From positions 1 to 64,000 of the forward strand of contig JAAEAF010003391.1 in NCBI GenBank assembly GCA_011037195.1: DNA of 64,000 nucleotides. The letters run 5' to 3'. The translations under genes and the position numbers were made by a program. The notes beneath the pieces were generated by a model. It was not told the origin of the DNA. It searched no databases and saw only the letters and a list, made by a program, of their open reading frames with translations. Each line of letters opens with the position of its first letter. Position 1 is the stretch's first letter. The DNA comes from Triatoma infestans (taxonomy: Eukaryota; Arthropoda; Insecta; Hemiptera; Reduviidae). Of this stretch, positions 1 through 11,774 are shown piece by piece.

Positions 1-730
1 TTATTCAGAATATTATCCGTTTCCGAAGTTTAGAACCAATAAAGATTAGAAAATTGATTCCGAAGCCTATAATTTTTGTTTTTATACTACACTAATTGGT
101 TGAAATCATCACAAAGTTTTATTCATAGGTAAAAATTGGGAATATCCCCCCCTCAAACATCCCAGCGCTTCCTTTTTTAAAAAGTATATTGATATATATA
201 TTTGTTAATCGGGCCATTTGTATCCGCATCCTCTTCCGCTTCTACTCTCATGGCTCTTCCGACCTATCCGGAAGAAGCCTGCCCTACGACCCTCTCCCCC
301 TCAGTGCTCTCACTGATGCGTGTTCGAGAAATAAAACAATCACATGTCAGTCAGTCCAACTCGTACACGCTTGGATCACTTTCCTATATAGATTCGATTT
401 TTTTTTTCTACAAACATTTCTCTAAAAGATATTAATTGAAAATTCACTTACATTATAACGGTACATCTTCGCAACATTATAAATCTTCTTGATATCTTGC
501 TTTCTCTCATTAATTCTATCTCTACACCTCCATATATTACTCATCAATCACTCTTTTCTTATATACGTACTAGGTTCATATTTTCATCACACACTCTACA
601 CTACCTTTCTGATAAAATCTTACCCTCTTCCATTCACCAATCAATTGCCCCATTGCTGGCCATTATTAGTTTGAACATATGTTTAGATTTTTAATTATAC
701 GTTTTGAAATTTACGGTACAAGTGATTTTT
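1..730. other. Non-coding, AT-rich; no gene seen
   Basis: Only short overlapping reading frames without recognisable domains. About 657-725 is closely similar to 2832-2905, so part of this stretch is a repeat. Confidence 0.5.
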
Positions 731-1436
731 TTACTTTTTCTTACTCCTAGTAAGAGGAAGTATTGTAATCGTGTCAAATTTTCGATATTGGCTTTTCACC
801 AGAAATATCAGTTTTAAAACCCCCTGGGTCCGAAAAAGTGGTTTTTAGCAAATGGTGTGTGGGAGGGGGAGGGATGTATTTGAACAGCGTAGCTCAAAAA
901 CAAAAAAAAAAACGTAGAAAGTTGAAACTTGATATTCCGTTTAGGTATCACCATGAGATCTGACAGTATCTTATCTGTCAAAAATCCTCACCCGGAAATA
1001 CCACTTTACAAGTTGTTTTTTTTCACTTTCTTGCGGTTTTCTCAAAAATGCTTCTAATAATTTTCTGCAAACTTTTTCTATCAACTAAACATACAATGAG
1101 CTACAACTTTTGTTTGGAATATTTCTCTGAGAAAATTCATTTAAGGGCACTTTTAGGGGAAGAGTGGGGTTAAATTTTTCTCTAAAGTGGTATAGTTGAT
1201 TATACAATTCTAAGATCCAAAGAAACTCAATTAGAAATAAATAGATGGCCAAAATTCCGAGTTTAATGAAAATTAGTAAACCGGATGTGCGCTTTTACTG
1301 AACAGTTTTTTTTTTTTTCAGTTTTCGACAAATTTCATTAAATATGGTACACAAACTATAAAATTTGTCAATTATAATTTTGAGAACTGGAGTAAGTGAA
1401 ATTTGTGTGAGTGTTTCACACCAGATTTTTTTAAAT
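731..1436 (+). repeat. Dispersed repeat family A, copy 1
   Basis: One end carries a short hairpin around CTTACTCCTAGTAAGAGG, the other a GTGTGAG...TTTCACACCAGA hairpin next to a T-run. The same ends and interior recur at 18590-19310, 34708-35630, 35925-38070 (split by mariner) and 51160-51745, with partial copies near 12347, 47080 and 49640. No coding potential was seen. Superfamily unknown; a non-autonomous DNA element is an inference. Confidence 0.7.
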
Positions 1437-1548
1437 TCACAACAATCCTTTATTACACTAAATATTTCTCAAAGATTTAGTATATACTGACTACACTAAT
1501 TTACCTATTTTTACCTTCTTATATTTAAATTTTAATTCATACTATACT

Positions 1549-2061
1549 TATGACACATAATATGTGCGCACGTAGTACGTGACCAAATCGATGCTAACTT
1601 TGTTTTTTCAAATGAAATCCCCAACTTTTTATTTTTCCTCTGATAGTCGATTTTTTTTTTTTTTTTTTTAATGAATAATGAAACTAAATTATAATTTTAA
1701 CCAAACTCGATGCAAATTTTGAACGTATACGACTTTTCTTGAGGGGAGAATACTTGCCGCGTCATTGAGACTTTATTAGTAAAAGCAGAATTGGTTCAAA
1801 TTTCAAACAAAAAGAAAAATTAAAAAAAGACAGGAGAAGGTAAAAAGAAATTTATTAAGTAAGCAAAAGCCATCATTACAAGAATCAATATTCCTAGGGA
1901 TTTTTAAAAAAATCACCTCTCCTTGAACTACTTGCCCAATTTTCAAGTTATTGGGTTAATTATTCATGAAAAAAAAGTTGGGGTTTCCATTTGAAATAAA
2001 TAATAAAGTTAGCACCGATTTGGTCACGCAGCACATTGTGCACATATGTGCGACTGTCATA
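1549..2061. mobile_element. Foldback MITE-like element
   Basis: The sequence from about 1549 to 1680 is repeated in inverted orientation at about 1950-2061. Shared blocks include GTGACCAAATCG and GATGCTAACTTT. Both ends read inward from TATGACA. The interior has no transposase. The outer boundary and target duplication are not clear. Confidence 0.55.
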
Positions 2062-2270
2062 TTCTGAATTTACGCAAAAAAAGGGGGGGGGGTATTTCTG
2101 TTTACCATTTCTTTCCATCTTCAAAAAGAGACAAGAGATAAATGGAGTGTGCACATTAGTTCGGACACTTACACTTTGTACTTATACACTTTGTTATTAA
2201 ACAATCATAAAAAATACATAGTGTTTTATAATATACAAAGTTTATAAAAATTATTTAAGACTTTCTAATA

Positions 2271-2742
2271 CAGTAAACTACAGATTATCCGGGCTAATGT
2301 TTGGGGAGAGGCGGCTCGGATAATCGGAAAACACGGATAATCCGAACTATAATTATTTATAATATTTCTAAAATAGAACATATATTACACCTTTTTAAGG
2401 CAGACAATTATTTTAACATGTTTAATGCTCATTATTATTAAGAAAATCTGTGATTTTGGTTTGTTTGCAGGAATCGTTTAATAATTTTTTTAATATCAGT
2501 TTGAATTTTTCTAAGAGCTATTATGTCGTTATACTCGAATTCCCATTGGTCGATGTACTCCAACAAAGTGTCAACAGAATTCAGGGCGGTGTTGTGACTA
2601 ATGCGATTGATAAATTTCTTCTTCTCCACTTTCAGCTCAAGCGAGCAAATATGTATTTAAAAATTACGTATACATATAATTATTTATTTAAATTAAATTC
2701 AGGCACGGATAATCCGCAAACCGGATAATTAGGAGTTTACTG
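2271..2742 (-). mobile_element. Tigger/pogo-like deletion derivative with TA target duplication
   Basis: The terminal inverted repeats begin CAGTAAACTACAGATTATCC on the left. The right end, read inward, begins CAGTAAACTCCTAATTATCC. They are flanked by TA at 2269-2270 and 2743-2744. Termini and TA target fit the pogo/Tigger branch of Tc1/mariner. At 472 bp it keeps only a C-terminal transposase remnant (2438-2629), so it is an internally deleted, non-autonomous copy. Confidence 0.85.
2438..2629 (-). pseudogene. Remnant of the C-terminus of a Tigger/pogo transposase
   Basis: The 63-residue frame contains SHNTALNSVDTLLEYID followed by a basic helix and a short polar tail ending at a stop. This arrangement (ALxxVDTLLxYxE then a basic stretch) is what Tigger/jerky-type transposases have downstream of their DDE domain. 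The catalytic domain is absent. Position inside matching terminal repeats supports the call. Confidence 0.65.
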
Positions 2743-2831
2743 TACTTTGGTTATTTAAATCTACGATAATAATATTTATTGTATAACTTGAATAGAATAA
2801 CCGTCTATATTTTCGTGGCGCTACAAACTCA

Positions 2832-2905
2832 TAGGCGGCCATTATAGTTTGATCATATGTTTAGATTTTTAATTGTTTTAATTATACTGCTTGAAATTTA
2901 TGGTA
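2832..2905. repeat. Second copy of the sequence at 657-725
   Basis: Both share GGCCATTAT, CATATGTTTAGATTTTTAAT and TGGTACAAGTG-like text. In the first copy family A follows directly after the T-run; here it does not, as in an unoccupied site. Confidence 0.6.
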
Positions 2906-3135
2906 CAAGTGTTTTTTTTGGAAGTGATTAGTGTATTGTAAGATACTCTGAAAAAGTTTCATCATCCCTATACGGATTAATATAAAAAGCTGTGTGTCTA
3001 TTCCCGATTTTAGCCTTAAAATATTAAATTAGGAAATGCGAAAGGTCAAATACTTATAAGATTTTTAGATTTGCCTCAAACCTTGCATTCTATAATTCAT
3101 TAATTAATTTTATGGCAATAACCAAATATACTTAC

Positions 3136-3331
3136 TTTTTAAATATTTTCCATCCTTTGTACAACGACCCTGATCCATCACACAATCCATATATGGCTTC
3201 AGTAAATAATCTTTTTTAAATATTGTATCATAATCAATATTGTCCTCAAATAATCCATCAATATGAGTGGTTGTTGAATATTGTAATAATAATGTTAATG
3301 ATAACATTGATATAACAAACAATCTTTGCAT
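3136..3331 (-). CDS. Chemosensory protein (CSP/OS-D family), exon 1 only
   Basis: CSPs are small secreted helical proteins of insects and other arthropods that carry hydrophobic ligands in sensillar and other fluids. The exon encodes 65 codons plus one base. The chosen ATG (3329-3331) gives a hydrophobic leader, roughly residues 1-22 (MQRLFVISMLSLTLLL), fitting a signal peptide; an upstream in-frame ATG at 3397 would spoil it. The mature part has YDTIFKKDYLLKPYMDC and then DQGRCTKDGKYLK, giving the family's first cysteine pair with six residues between (residues 50 and 57). The exon ends at a strong GTAAGT donor exactly one base after a lysine codon, which is the conserved CSP intron position. 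The second exon, with the CxxC pair, was not found between 1 and 3110, so it lies outside the window, behind a repeat-filled intron, or is lost. Confidence 0.85.
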
Positions 3332-4728
3332 ATTTTTTTTTTTTTTATTATTGTTACAATAATTAATTATCACGACAAGTAGCAGCAACCCGTTCAATAC
3401 AAAACAAATGAATAACTGATAACACAGCTACATATAACCAAGATTTTAATTTAAATAATTTAAAATAATTTAACAAAATGTTTTTCTTTCTTTTTTTTTT
3501 CAATTCTGTTAGCACACTAATATCTATTTAATTAAAAAAAAAAATCTACTCTGACAGATTTTACACATATGATATTTATATGCCAAATAGATTATTATAG
3601 AAATTTATTTCAATTACAAAAAAATTCAATAAATATTATATGTTTTAATATTTTAATCAAAAGATAAATTAATACAAACAAAAACAATCTTCGTTATATC
3701 GAAACACGTTGTGATAAAACTAATAATTTATTAGTGTTTAATGTGACGATGAAGTTTGCCAATAAAACAACAGTTCCAAAATTAGGATAATAACACATAT
3801 AAATTATGTTTTGTTTCAAGATAAATTCTTTACAAAAACCACACAGACAATGCACAAAGTTCATAAGCATAAAGAAAAGAAGAATGCGTCCATTACTGTC
3901 ATTACGTCACACGTCGTAGTAGTGAGGTGTAATGCCAACCTAAACGAGCCTACTCACCATAAACATCTACTGTTGCGAAGGGGTGTGTTCAAATATACAC
4001 AAAATTACCCATAATAACAATCCGCATTAAAACGGCAATAAGTTTATTTCAAAAATATCGTTCAAACAGTTTAATCAACACAATGATTAAAACATTTAAG
4101 TATTTCATGATGTTTATAATTAGTCAAAAACAAAGAACATAATACAAAAATATAATTTAAAAAAAACAACCAAATAAAACTCTACGCCTAGTTTTATAAT
4201 TCTTACAATTTGTTGGGCCCAGATCTAATAGAAAATAAATTCACTTACCGTCCGCGAGGTTGCAACCTTTTTTTTTGTGAAAAATACCTCTTTAACTAGC
4301 GCTATATGAGTACTCTCTTATACAATAAGCTTGGTAAACAACACTTTTTTTAGTGAATTTGCACATTAAGTGACCACGTGAGGTTCACACAGACCAAGAA
4401 ACGTAAAAAAGACTGCGTCTAATAGAATCACATGATTGAATATATTGCCTCCTAAATGATATCGCCACTATTTGGTTACCGTTGCTATCGATGTTTTTCG
4501 AAATTTCCTCAGCATAGAGGGGCGATTTGACGTCGTTATTAAATAAGATCCTCAGCACTACAATTAATTACACAATTCCCACAGTTCTATTGGTAATTTT
4601 TCCTGAAAGCTGAAATGTTGATTAAAAGTTAAATTGCCTCTAAAATAATCTACTGAAACCCATTTTATAGGCAAGCATTAGTTATTATACATACACACAG
4701 CTAGCTATAAGATACAATTGCATGCGTT
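3332..4728. other. Upstream side of the CSP exon; no gene recognised
   Basis: AT-rich. A T-run lies just upstream of the CSP ATG. A good minus-strand splice donor, GGTAAGT, lies near 4243-4249; whether it belongs to a non-coding first exon of the CSP gene cannot be told from sequence alone. Confidence 0.4.
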
Positions 4729-4736
4729 CTATAGAG

Positions 4737-5381
4737 CAGTGATATCCATTTTTTTTTGTGTTCTCCCGCATCCCTAGATTAGAAATTTCATTTATGAGTA
4801 CCCCCTTTTTCTCTTACTACCCCAATTAGCCCTAAAAAATTAAAAAAAATTTTAGCTAAATAATCAACTGAATCAAATAAATTTAATGACAATTATAGGC
4901 TTTTATTTTCTATTTTACAAGTTATTTCAGTTTCTTTTTTTAACAAATAGAAAATAATAGTTAAAATAATGATTACTCACATTAACTTTTAATGAAAGTA
5001 CAATAATTATTCATAAACTTTGAAATAACAATTACTTTTCTTCCATGCAAATGATCTAATATGGCTCTTAATAATTTCAATATGATCCTTGAGCTTGTAT
5101 CATGTATCCTAGTTTTTTAAAATCAGGTTCAAATGAAGATAGATATATTAATATTTTTAATACAATACATTGTTCTCATTATTAATTTTATTCAAAAAAT
5201 ATTTTTTTAAATAAAATTTGTTGTTAGTTATAACTTAGAATATAACTTTCCGTAAATGAACGGGTGTTATGGAAACACATTTTTTGCCATTTTTCCCCAT
5301 TTTAGTATAATTTTTGCGAACCTTCAAGAGATCCACCTCGTGCCTTTTATCGTACGCGTACCACAGTTTGGAGGACCACTG
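4737..5381. mobile_element. hAT-like non-autonomous element with 8-bp target duplication
   Basis: It starts CAGTGATATCC and ends, read inward from the right, CAGTGGTCCTCCAAACT. It is flanked on both sides by the identical 8-mer CTATAGAG (4729-4736 and 5382-5389). An 8-bp duplication and CAGTG termini are typical of the hAT superfamily. The inner repeat match is weak beyond the first bases and no transposase was recognised, so it is non-autonomous. Confidence 0.75.
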
Positions 5382-5648
5382 CTATAGAGAAATAAATACC
5401 GCATAGATTCTTTACGATAATAAAGCATTACTCCTGTTTATCTGTTATAAAAAGCAGCCGGTCCATTATTATTGCTTTTAAAACGAATTATTCCAAACTG
5501 TCAGTGTAATAAATTGTTATTCATTTTTCTTTATCCCCCTCCCCCCTAAAAAAAAAAATATAACATTTTCTTTTCTCTAATTAAAGTTTTTTTTTTTTTT
5601 TAACCCTCTGCAGGCAAGGCTATGTATCCTTATGAAACAGACAAGGCT

Positions 5649-5662
5649 GGTCACAGGTGACC
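5649..5662. promoter_or_regulatory. Subterminal palindrome of the piggyBac element, left side
   Basis: GGTCACAGGTGACC, with arms GGTCAC and GTGACC. A related palindrome lies near the right end and a third in the transposase leader. Inference: transposase recognition sites. Confidence 0.4.
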
Positions 5663-6009
5663 AAAGTGATTTTTATTCACATTTATTTTGTAATACCGTT
5701 TTTTATACTGATAATTTTTTTATTAATTATAACTCTTTTATTTATTTTATGGAAAAATAAGAAATTATCTTTCTTTATTTTTTAATCTCTTTATTGCAAC
5801 CTTAGGAACTTCAATACAATTTTGGCGAATTGCCTAAAATATAGGAACTTGATTGAGCCTAGAAGGCTGATAAAAGGAGTAAAACTAATAAAATATTATT
5901 ACAAATAATAAAAAAAATTATGTGCAAACAAAAAACAAACTATCTTATGTAAATGAAAAACGTAACATATACTATCTAAAGCAGTGCACAAAAGTTCCGA
6001 TTGTTTTTT

Positions 6010-7764
6010 TTAATCCTCCATCATTTCTTCTCCTGGTTTTTGCCAATTTTCTTCACATGTTGAGCATATGCTGAGCCTGTGCTGGGCGCATAGGCTCTGA
6101 TGGCACATAATGCAATTTGATGTGCCTTTGCGATCTATGGATATTTCCCGACAAAATCCGCAACGCCCGCGGCGACGATCTATTTCGGATGATGATTTGG
6201 ACGATGCTGTAGTCATGGTCGGGCTTATTTTCAATATTTCTTGAATATTTTTTTTCAAATTCTTCGATAAAAAAGGGCATTCGTTGCGCACTTTCAATTG
6301 CGGTTTCACCAAATCTAACGCTAAATTTTTTATAAACTTGGACCGTAAAAATCTTCCATCCTGGTCCATCCGATTATGCTTGAATATTACATAAGCATTC
6401 ACAGTAGATGGATCCAAGAGCCCATAAAAATACCGTAATGGCCATCGGTTTGTTTTTCTTGCCGAAGAATACTGGTGGCAAAGTTTGTCGAATACATCAA
6501 CTCCGCCTTTAGTATTATTATAAAAATCTATCTGCTCCGGTTTCTTCGATGTTTCGTTTATCTTCTCAGATTCATGCATTGTCGGAAGCACCAATACGTT
6601 TTTGTTTTTGTTTTTTGAGAATGACAACAAGGTCATTTCAGGTGCGTGCAGAAATCTTGTGGCCATTGGTGGTAAATTCTTTACGTCTAGCACGTGCGGA
6701 GGGACTTCACGTTTGTTTTTTCTTAGTGTACCTACTAATGTCACTTTTTTAGCAAGTAACTGTTCTGCTAATTCGAGCGAGGTGAACCAGTTGTCTGTTG
6801 TGACATTCCTATTGGTTCCCATTATTGGTTTCCCTAGTTTCAGAACGTATTGGGTCGGTAAAAGTAGATCTTTTGTGATGCGTCTTTCTTTGCCAATATA
6901 CGGGATACCTCCAAAAAAATAAAAAGTTTTCGCATCGCAAATAGAAATAATTTTGAGACCGTACTTGTCTGGTTTTGACGGTAAGTACATTCTAAAAGGA
7001 CAACGGTCTCGAAACGACAATAAAGTTTCGTCCACCGTTAGGTATTCCGACGGGGTATAACTATCTTTACACTGGAGAACGAAAATCCCAAATTTCTCGA
7101 AAAGCAGCGAACTTGTCAAGCGCTCGTCTCTCGTTTCTTGTAGTTTTGCTGTCAAACCGCAAACAATACGTCAGAAATTTGAAGCGATTGAATGACATTA
7201 CTGCTCGGAATAATGGGGGACCGTCTTCAACCGAGAATAATTCGGCCATGGATACTTCATGATATAACCCTGCCCTCAAATAAAGTCCCATAAGTGCCCG
7301 AATTTCAACGACATTGGTTGCTCCTAAATACCACTGTTTGGTTTTATATTTTTGAGAAGTTGACGCGATTACTTCATTTGTGTATTGGACTAATTTTTCA
7401 ACTATATTATTCGTCACACAATTCACTTCTTTTCGTTCGCCTTTTGCGTCCCCTTTTGGTCCTGGTAAGCGCACGACTAGGTTGCGATTAGGTATTCTGG
7501 AGAACTTTGAGCCAAGAGGTTGAGACGTCCAAATAGTTTCTTGATCTCTTCCCAAAAAAATTCTCGATTCGGTTCTATTTCTACGTTTTCGTCTTCATCT
7601 GACGATAATTGAAACGTGTCTGCCACGATATCATCGTTTTCTAAAACACGATCTTCTGTTTCGCTCGATGAATCATCGGCATCAGATATACCAGATTCCT
7701 CTTCAGCCAACTGTCGGAGAAGTTCTCTTCCAATGTCCTCGATGTTTGTAAAAAGACGGTCCAT
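6010..7764 (-). pseudogene. piggyBac transposase, frameshifted
   Basis: Cut-and-paste transposase that excises and inserts at TTAA. The start is taken at MDRLF (ATG 7762-7764), directly after a probable splice acceptor. The order is an acidic N-terminus, the transposase core and a cysteine-rich C-terminal zinc domain (CGFC...CIMC...H...CSTC). The three catalytic aspartates are in place: LTVDETLLSF, TTDNWFTS and GGVDVFD. Length, about 580 residues, is normal. The frame changes within or next to the A7 run at 7554-7560 and back near 7085-7095; between them a second frame continues the protein (ALDKFAAFREIWDF). The rest reads open to the stop at 6010. Two single-base indels make it a recent pseudogene unless they are assembly errors. 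Confidence 0.88.
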
Positions 7765-7765
7765 G

Positions 7766-7849
7766 CTGTACATATACAAAATCAAAAAAGAAATACAAAT
7801 AAAAATATTTAAAAAAAAAAGTGGAAAAAAATAAAAATAAAAAACTTAC
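7766..7849 (-). other. Probable 84-bp intron in the piggyBac transposase leader
   Basis: The donor reads CAC/GTAAGT at 7849. A T-rich tract follows and ends in TGTACAG at 7766, one base before the chosen ATG. Donor, pyrimidine tract and acceptor all look good; splicing itself is inferred. Confidence 0.5.
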
Positions 7850-7864
7850 GTGAAAGACAAGTCT

Positions 7865-7878
7865 GGTCGCCTGTGACC
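7865..7878. promoter_or_regulatory. Third palindrome of the piggyBac element, in the leader
   Basis: GGTCGCCTGTGACC, one change from a perfect GGTCAC/GTGACC palindrome, upstream of the transposase start. Confidence 0.3.
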
Positions 7879-8046
7879 GACGAAAAGAACGGCAAATTTC
7901 AGTGGAAGATGGAAGCGCACTGACTTCAAAGGCATTGGCAAAAACATTTCTTTCTGATAGGGGGAAGGTTGTAGAAAGGGTATAGGGTGGGGAAAACCGA
8001 TTCATAATAATATTTTTTAATTCGGAGTACTTTAAAACTTGGTCCC

Positions 8047-8060
8047 GGTCACCGGTGACC
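8047..8060. promoter_or_regulatory. Subterminal palindrome of the piggyBac element, right side
   Basis: GGTCACCGGTGACC, a perfect 14-bp palindrome 18 bp from the right end; counterpart of 5649-5662. Confidence 0.4.
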
Positions 8061-8082
8061 GGCCTTGCCTGTGAAGGTTTAA

Positions 8083-11000
8083 ATAATCTTTCACTTCTTG
8101 AAATGTACGCAGGTGTACAATGATGACGGTATTTGTAATATAATAATTAATAGAATAAAAAGAAACCTCAAGAGAGCGCTTTCTTGTTGGGAAACATTTT
8201 AATTTTGATGAGGTATGTTAAATTTGGTCAAAATAATTCTTAAGACCATTTGCAACCCAGTTACATGTGTTGAGTTAGGTCTACATAACGGTGGCGAAAT
8301 TATACGTCAAAACCGATTTACAATAAGCATTTATAATTCGGGATAAGTTTCTACTATTGAGATTAGTACGTACAATCTGTGCAAAATTCCTTCACGAAAT
8401 TTACTGAAATTTACAATAATTTAGCTCCGTTTTTTTTTTTACTGTGGTCAAAGTGGCGAAACTGAAGCATTACCAAGGTATCGGTTACGTCATATCTTTA
8501 TGTCGTCCCGATGGGTTGATAGTGTAATGGAATCGTTTGTTGTGTGTGATTCCTGGAGTAGCAGATGTCTTGAAGAGGGCGGAAGTTAGTTGAGAGATTT
8601 TGGAAGTTAGTGCTCGAATTATTGAAACGGATTTTATAAAAATAAACTGTATTTAAACAATGATTTTAAACGTAATAAACGGTAACTAATAACTACAATA
8701 AAATACTTAGTAATAAATAGAAGATAAATTAGAATGATAAAATAACTGAACTAAAGTGCACAACTAAGAGAATAAGTTTGAATATAACTGTGTATAGTAA
8801 TTATCGCTCGTGTATATAGACGTGCTCGTTTGGCCGTGGATGATATAATAATGATTTCGTCGTATATCATAGAGTTTATATATTACTGTTGTTCACACTC
8901 ACACTAAGACATCTGTCCTAGTGTGCGACCTTCGTAGTTTTCTGACCTTATTCAGGTCAGTTCAGTCGTCAGCCTTATCGCGGTGCTTGCTTATTGATGT
9001 ACAGTATTGATGAAAAGGCTTTGTTAGCCGTTTGTTTGGCCGCGGCTGTCTTGAAGCCGGCGGCCGGTTGCTGGTTATACTTTTATTACTAACACCCTTT
9101 GTTAGATAGCAGCTGGCTGGAACCACTAGTTGTAAATTATTATTTCTTTGGTGTACTTTGCCGATGTCAATGACTTTCTCTAGTCTCGGTTCTTTGTGTT
9201 TTACATTTTTTTTTTTTCAATCAATGCCAGCGGAAAACTGTCGAACTGTCTAGCAATAAGTTTAGTTGTCTTTGTGAAGAAGCATATAAATTGGGATCGT
9301 CAATACATAATAAATGTGATAAAATATAAGGATTCAGTTCTATAGTTGGAATTTTGTAATCAACACCACTTAGTTTACAGGAGGTAGGAAAGCGGATTGA
9401 GTCATACGACGAATCAAAGTGCACTGGGAATATCATCACTCTGGTGTATTCTTCACTGTTACTTACTGTTGGCTCTTTGCTTGACTGTACACTATCATAC
9501 TGAAAGAAAATTTTAGTTCTCCATATCTGCATTATCAGTCTCAAGGAGTAAATAACGCTTGGATGCACTTCATTATTGTTATTACAATTTATTATTATTG
9601 TTATAGCACAATAAATTGTAATTACTGTCTAGTGCAGGAACTTATATTCTAATGGTCATGGTGTTTAGTTGGTTTCTTTTTCTTTTCTTTAGGAGTAGAA
9701 GAGTTAGCAAGCAATAAGAGCGATAAAAGTCCAGAATATCCTCCTAACGCATCACATATAAGGATCATAAGGCACTTTACTTTCAGCATTGGACCAGCCC
9801 ACTACACTTTACCAAAGGTGTTCGTGATGTAGTTTATGATGGTTATGAAATAATGCTAACACTTTTTTTGCTGATAACATGGAAAGTTTCCATGCTACGC
9901 CTGTTTTTCATGCGTTTCCTTTTTAGAAAACTCTACATTAATACTGTTACATTATTTACTAAATTTCTATAATATTTATTTTGCTTTATATGTAGATGAA
10001 TAATGTAAATTAAATATTTGTATTTATTTATTACTATTATTATTTTTAATGTGTGCAAAAAAAAGAAAAGATCAATATCGTCTTATTATTGAAAATATCA
10101 TCATATCAATTCTCTGATTAATATGAATTACTTTCTCTTATATCTTCAAGTAGAATTGTAATAGGCCAACATTTCAAAGAGCATTCCGGAAAACTTTGGC
10201 CGACCAGAGCAAAAATATAGGCACTTCATTATGGGAAACAAAAAAAAAAGATTTCTCAGGTCATTCTTGTTTAAATCCTTGTAAGAAAATAAATGTAATT
10301 TTCAAAGTGCTGCTGTTGAAGACCATTTCGATACTAATTCGAATTCGAGGTTCTTCACAAATGCATTTAAAGCTTGAGCCTACTTTAGGCTCACATTTTG
10401 TTTCAAATTAATTCCAAAACATTTATCAAAATTTATGCTTGAAGGGAAATTTATCTCTTATCACTGGTTTGACACTATTAGTTTCCACGCCAAGCTCGTA
10501 GAATTTCCTGTTAAGACTCTTCTAGTTACCCAGAAGCTATCTCAGAGGCTACCTGAACAATCTAGGGCTTAGTTTCTATACAACTTCTGAGACTGCGACG
10601 TTGTTTTTCCCAGGTAAAAACTTTTCTAGATACTAGAATTTCTCAGAGAAATTGACAAGTATATAGACTTGTTATAGGTTTACAGTTGCGAGGTTACAGT
10701 GACCTCTTCTCTAGGTCTGAAAACTTGAAACATTTTTTGCTCAGAGGTCCTCAAACTTGTCCTTTCGATGGAAATTTAATTCCCAAAATTTGGCATACTT
10801 CACGCCACATTTGTAAGAGAAAGTAATAGAGTGAAGTTACTAATGTTTACGGGAAACTTCATACTTCCTAAATCATCACATTCAACGATTTCCTAAATTA
10901 TTATCTAAATAAAAAATAAATAAATAAATATATAAAAGAAAAGTAAATATAAAGAGGCCGGAACAAAAAAAAGTGGAGACTACAGCAATAACATCCGTGA

Positions 11001-11530
11001 CAAGGAAAAAAAAAAAAAAAAAAATTAGCCCAATCTGAAATATAAATCCTTGTTGATGTGCGCTAGTTGTAGATACCTAGCGAAATATACGGTATGGCAA
11101 TTTCATCTCTGACACCGATAAATAAAAGAAAATCCGACGGATAACATGGAATTTCACTTGAGTTGGTTGACAACTCTAACCACACAGAAGTACAGACGTT
11201 CTAGTTTAATACTAGCGTAGTGGGAGAACGGGGCAATTTCCACTTCACAAACTTCATTCAGTTATTCATTCGTATATCCTGATCTTTTTTTTTTTTTGTA
11301 TTTAGAGAAAAAATAAAAATGTCTAAAGTTGACAGTATTTGTTATTTTACTCATTAAATATGCTGCGGAAATATTTGACTTAGATATTGACATAAATAAT
11401 TGTGGAGTTAGGAACTGCTCAATTCACTACATAAAAAAAAAAAAATCACATTAAATGAGAAAAATTTTGGACAAAATGCAATTTAAGATCTATTTATTTA
11501 GTTTACCTAGTTATTATTATTATTATTATT
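8083..11530. other. Non-coding stretch; no gene recognised
   Basis: About 8505-9180 is less AT-rich than its surroundings and begins TGTAATGG after GATAG. GATAG recurs near 9103, so an LTR-like unit is possible but unproven. A 115-residue minus frame at 9221-9568 shows no known motif. The rest is AT-rich with simple repeats, ending in (ATT)n near 11513-11533. Confidence 0.35.
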
Positions 11531-11534
11531 ATTT

Positions 11535-11725
11535 TTAAAGAGCTTCTACACTAAGGGCAGTATTCTTTCCTCACCGACAACACTGTCCATCATCGGATAG
11601 TGAGCTGTAGGTGCTCCTAGGAAGAGAATATATGAGATCAGCGCTGCTGGAATCAAAACCGGGACCTCCTATGGCAGTCCACGCGTTACCACAGATCTAA
11701 TCCCACCCATTTTACATTGCTTACT
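11535..11725 (-). mobile_element. tRNA-Ala-derived SINE, short subfamily, diverged
   Basis: Read on the minus strand it has a degenerate tRNA-like head (GTGGTAACGCG, then a box-B-like GATTC region). The SINE body (CTTCCTAGGAGC, ACAGTGTTGTC) follows, and then a T-rich tail on the plus strand. It matches the cleaner copy at 62461-62712. Confidence 0.65.
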
Positions 11726-11774
11726 ATTTAATTTATCAGTGATACTTTCCGTGATAGCCTGCTTCTTTTTGTGG

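Larger units (their letters stand above)
5604..8078 (-). mobile_element. piggyBac-family DNA transposon, nearly complete
   Basis: Flanked by TTAA at 5600-5603 and 8079-8082, the invariant piggyBac target. Left terminus CCCTCTGCAGGCAAGGC and inward-read right terminus ACCTTCACAGGCAAGGC match at 13 of 17 positions. The 2475-bp length is normal for the family. It encodes one transposase on the minus strand with two compensating frameshifts and a likely intron in the 5' leader. Confidence 0.93.

Noticed and set aside
189..435. Two overlapping 77-78 residue frames near the window start
   Set aside because: No motif, no start context and no repeat match; overlapping frames of equal length argue for chance.
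8522..9102. Solo LTR bounded by GATAG
   Set aside because: Ends TGTAATGG and CTTTGTTA do not match the paired end pattern of the two supported LTRs; kept only as a low-interest note.
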